Source: JBDREC01 sp043820105 [NCBI: Pseudomonadota bacterium]
Lineage (GTDB): Bacteria > Bdellovibrionota_F > JAHFAK01
Assembly: GCA_043820105.1 (NCBI GenBank)
Contig: JBDREC010000011.1
Location: 1 to 18,591, forward strand
Reading direction: 5' to 3'
Length of the DNA: 18,591 nucleotides
Below, in pieces: positions 17,801-18,591 of the stretch. The position numbers and the translations under genes are program-made. How positions within the stretch are numbered: the first letter of the stretch is position 1; every line of letters begins with the position of its first letter. The notes under the pieces were generated by a model. It ran no database searches. It was not told where the DNA came from and saw only the letters and a list, made by a program, of their open reading frames with translations.

Positions 17801-18016
17801 AATATTTTTAATCTCTAAATCAACAGCTTCAGGTAAATCCGCTAAGGCTGTGGCTTTAATGGAAATATTTGCTGTTTCAACATCTTGCCCAAGCTGTTCT
17901 GCTCTAACTTGACCAAAATCAGTATCATTATTAACTAAACATGAAATAAAGAACAAAGATAGAATTGGTATTAACACCATTATTGAAAATTGTTTCTTTA
18001 AAATACGCTTTTTCAT
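14816..18016 (-). CDS. Lipoprotein with beta-rich head and long coiled-coil hairpin
   Basis: Residues 1-26 are a lipoprotein signal ending FFISC, with lipid Cys26 and Leu at +2, which predicts the outer membrane. Residues 45-475 are beta-rich, contain paired cysteines at 146 and 234, and resemble the lipoprotein encoded at 4393-6390. From about residue 503 to the end (1066) the protein is Ala-, Leu-, Asn- and Ser-rich heptad sequence with almost no proline, a long coiled coil. The one strong break is LPMVGGPGRDPQ at 781-792, at the exact middle of this part, so the chain probably folds back as an antiparallel hairpin with two arms of about 275 residues, about 41 nm if fully helical. A role as a rod, spacer or adhesin stalk is inference. 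AAGGGGGA precedes the ATG. It is upstream of the purine genes and apparently transcribed from its own, unidentified promoter. Confidence 0.8.
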   Translation of the reverse strand: MKKRILKKQFSIMVLIPILSLFFISCLVNNDTDFGQVRAEQLGQDVETANISIKATALADLPEAVDLEIKNIDGEIIHSSMSLKYNNETESTFEGTVSLAKSNSFIFTLNIEVDGQTYSISEERAINDADSQIVEFCFYLGVSEACTDPSLFNVDLSFEMIETNNYSFQATIFDAISGFEIDYSKYTIAIELVDLSNNEIIDTIKPSVVSHDFVTSKTGDFRYDVILNSNIDSCKSISFSETVSVVYTDVDYDDVAATVDFVDHAVSISNEVISINESTGLIEVNLDAVSDLANNADYASLVDTLIYTLIYTIYVPSDDGASLVEFESSEVSQAQSNFIITSQNVLSDSISTVTIEIQVTVTGDNASSAQTCIQRSIPIDGNDSLNIAFTFTVQDENGELLQDQALSFKKLTPGDAQEEIILDDTLITDSQGMFELTLAKSTITDTWANDGFELVFVTTIDGEEKSISILNIIEDAYDISGIANASPIIESESSFDVIARFYDRDLLASLYLQKDSLETLISNLGLEIEIIRSSMADLEIQIGGYAGPIVNVRAEIAGFEAEISIIQGEINIITSSIDLLNAELSAASLSNEEFEAELNILASLQESLLADLSTYNELILLKGIEIAEYVIDIDSFESDILVKDGILSQANQDMTLANSDIRQFEADITNATTDMNEAFELKNAANTLLGQYNSELSAARAAIDTANEAIIDASTLVTQYSNELSLANTDLETVQSSYDSVNSTYLAAESSLSEAQNEYDLANTNYTQALNLFDQAQALVLPMVGGPGRDPQEVLNQRTVELNVALQAFNLADTNLVTKQAEFDTALADLEAASLLVTQAQVLVNSVQSSLDNANVSLASAEASLLLAQAAETSSEALVANTLAEKISAQNAYVAAELLKTDAESNLANAQASLATAEALYNVTLAEKTSIQANIASLDILKNQAEADLASANASKLQVQADYNAAVLSYNAVLASQGLSEAEIEGKNAEIGAYNTTLASKNALLNTANTGLTDKNAQLLSYLDSVASLEASIGSYNDSLAQKETELSNAQADLAEVITQINEMEL
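15641..15676 (-). other. Coding segment of the coiled-coil hinge (LPMVGGPGRDPQ)
   Basis: These 36 bases encode the Gly/Pro-rich interruption of the heptad region (residues 781-792). It holds three of the very few prolines of the C-terminal half. Residues 503-780 and 793-1066 on either side have nearly equal lengths, 278 and 274. Confidence 0.6.
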
Positions 18017-18142
18017 TATTCCCCCTTAAAAATTTTTTAACGATAACTCCTGCCTTGATAAAGATATTGTAATGCAAGTTAAATACCAAGTTACTAATAT
18101 GTAATAAAAAATATACTTAAGAATTTAATACTGTACCCATTT
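18017..18142. other. Region upstream of the coiled-coil lipoprotein gene
   Basis: This AT-rich stretch should contain the promoter of the lipoprotein gene. I found no convincing -35/-10 pair; TACAAT near 18070 is the best -10 candidate but has no good -35 at the right distance. No ORF is supported on either strand. Confidence 0.3.
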
Positions 18143-18173
18143 TTGACTCTAGGTGAAAGCAAGGCATTAATAT
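18143..18173 (+). promoter_or_regulatory. Promoter-like pair for a plus-strand small ORF
   Basis: TTGACT at 18143-18148 differs from the -35 consensus at one base. TAATAT at 18168-18173 is a -10 candidate with a long 19-base spacer; TTAATA or ATTAAT one or two bases earlier give spacing of 18 or 17. Transcription would start near 18180, about 60 bases before the ATG at 18240. Confidence 0.3.
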
Positions 18174-18239
18174 CACATATCACATTCTGCGCCAAAACAT
18201 GCTCAACTTTTATTTCAAACAAAAGCTCCGAAGGAAGGC

Positions 18240-18389
18240 ATGTGTCTTTTAGTCCATTTTTTCATATGGTTACATGCTGTTTTAATAAAATATTGCTTTA
18301 GACGTTTGTTATTTTTTGAGCATATAAAAAGCAAATATAGTGATCAGGCTCACACAGATCCATATTCTTCAAAATCTAATAGATTATAA
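18240..18389 (+). CDS. 49-residue hydrophobic small ORF
   Basis: The frame starts MCLLVHFFIWLHAVLIKYCF, a stretch long enough to cross a membrane, then has two arginines and a polar, Ser/Asn-rich tail. AAGGA lies 4 bases from the ATG, slightly close. A promoter-like pair lies upstream and a hairpin with a T run follows 11 bases after the stop, so the ORF has all the parts of an independent transcript. Short membrane proteins with one transmembrane segment and basic residues include type I toxin peptides, but nothing here proves that role, and no antisense RNA was identified. It is the only plus-strand gene candidate in the window. A chance ORF in AT-rich DNA remains possible. Confidence 0.3.
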   Translation: MCLLVHFFIWLHAVLIKYCFRRLLFFEHIKSKYSDQAHTDPYSSKSNRL

Positions 18390-18400
18390 AGATGTTCTTT

Positions 18401-18429
18401 AGTGCTTAAAAAAGAGCGCACTTTTTTTT
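18401..18429 (+). terminator. Terminator-like hairpin after the 49-residue ORF
   Basis: AGTGC at 18401-18405 and GCACT at 18418-18422 pair around a 12-base loop, and eight Ts run from 18422 to 18429. The stem is only 5 bp, but the T run is good and the position fits the end of the small plus-strand unit. Confidence 0.4.
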
Positions 18430-18454
18430 ATTTAATAATATTATAGACATAAAA

Positions 18455-18591
18455 TGCAAATCGGACGATAAACTGGTCCAGTAATCGGACGCAAAAGTGG
18501 TCCACCTACCAAAGTAAAAATAATAAAATATTGAAGGAAGCCAAAATTAAGTATTTATAAAAGGGATATTTGGGAAGTAAATTTATAATAA
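18455..18591 (+). mobile_element. End of a putative IS21-family insertion sequence, cut by the window edge
   Basis: Two 21-bp direct repeats of the form ATCGGACG-N6-TGGTCCA occur at 18460-18480 and 18484-18504, 18 of 21 bases alike and 24 bp apart. Short repeated binding sites with this kind of sequence near a TG terminus (18455) are what I remember of IS21-family ends. The 87 bases after them have no long frame, so the transposase gene istA would lie beyond the window. The family is assigned from memory of end sequences and the opposite end cannot be seen. Confidence 0.4.

Noticed and set aside
18300-18365. 21-codon minus-strand ORF starting near 18363
   Set aside because: It is very short, lacks a ribosome-binding site and overlaps the better-supported plus-strand ORF.

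Overview
This is an AT-rich 18.6 kb stretch from a Gram-negative bacterium. Nearly all genes lie on the minus strand. The evidence for a Gram-negative, outer-membrane organism is three large secreted lipoproteins with lipoboxes, none of which has Asp at +2. The lineage cannot be fixed from sequence alone. The Cys-rich RCC1-type lipoprotein and the low GC would fit a Bdellovibrionota/deltaproteobacteria-like organism, but that is only an impression. TGA is used as a stop codon (purA, purL), so the code is standard.

Layout, read in the direction of transcription (right to left). At the far right (about 18455-18591) is what looks like the end of an IS21-type insertion sequence, cut off by the window edge. 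Next to it is the only plausible plus-strand unit: a 49-codon hydrophobic ORF with its own promoter-like, ribosome-binding and terminator-like signals. Then comes a 1066-residue lipoprotein with a beta-rich head and a very long coiled coil (18016-14816), a 34-codon ORF with an excellent ribosome-binding site, and a promoter region with two operator-like sites. These lead into a compact purine cluster: purA, guaB, purM, purL and purQ (14539-6629). Downstream are a second lipoprotein with the same kind of head domain as the 1066-residue one (6390-4393), a lipoprotein with 14 RCC1-like repeats (4151-1500), a 59-codon zinc-ribbon remnant, and a secreted putative zinc metallopeptidase (1144-404). 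The left edge (1-190) holds two inverted-repeat structures, the first resembling a MITE. Both window ends therefore sit in repeat or mobile-element sequence, as happens at assembly breaks.

How the genes work together: PurL with PurQ makes FGAM, PurM closes the imidazole ring to AIR, PurA commits IMP to AMP, and GuaB commits IMP to GMP. The cluster thus combines two middle steps of IMP synthesis with both branch points. PurL is the long type with an N-terminal PurS-like double domain but no fused glutaminase, which is supplied by PurQ. The flanking genes are cell-envelope proteins without an obvious metabolic link.

The observations most worth following are: the mirror-symmetric coiled-coil hairpin predicted in the 1066-residue lipoprotein, the shared head domain of the two lipoproteins flanking the purine genes, the Tritrichomonas-like active-site motifs of GuaB, the PUR-box-like site and dyad at the purA promoter, and several small ORFs with good translation signals.
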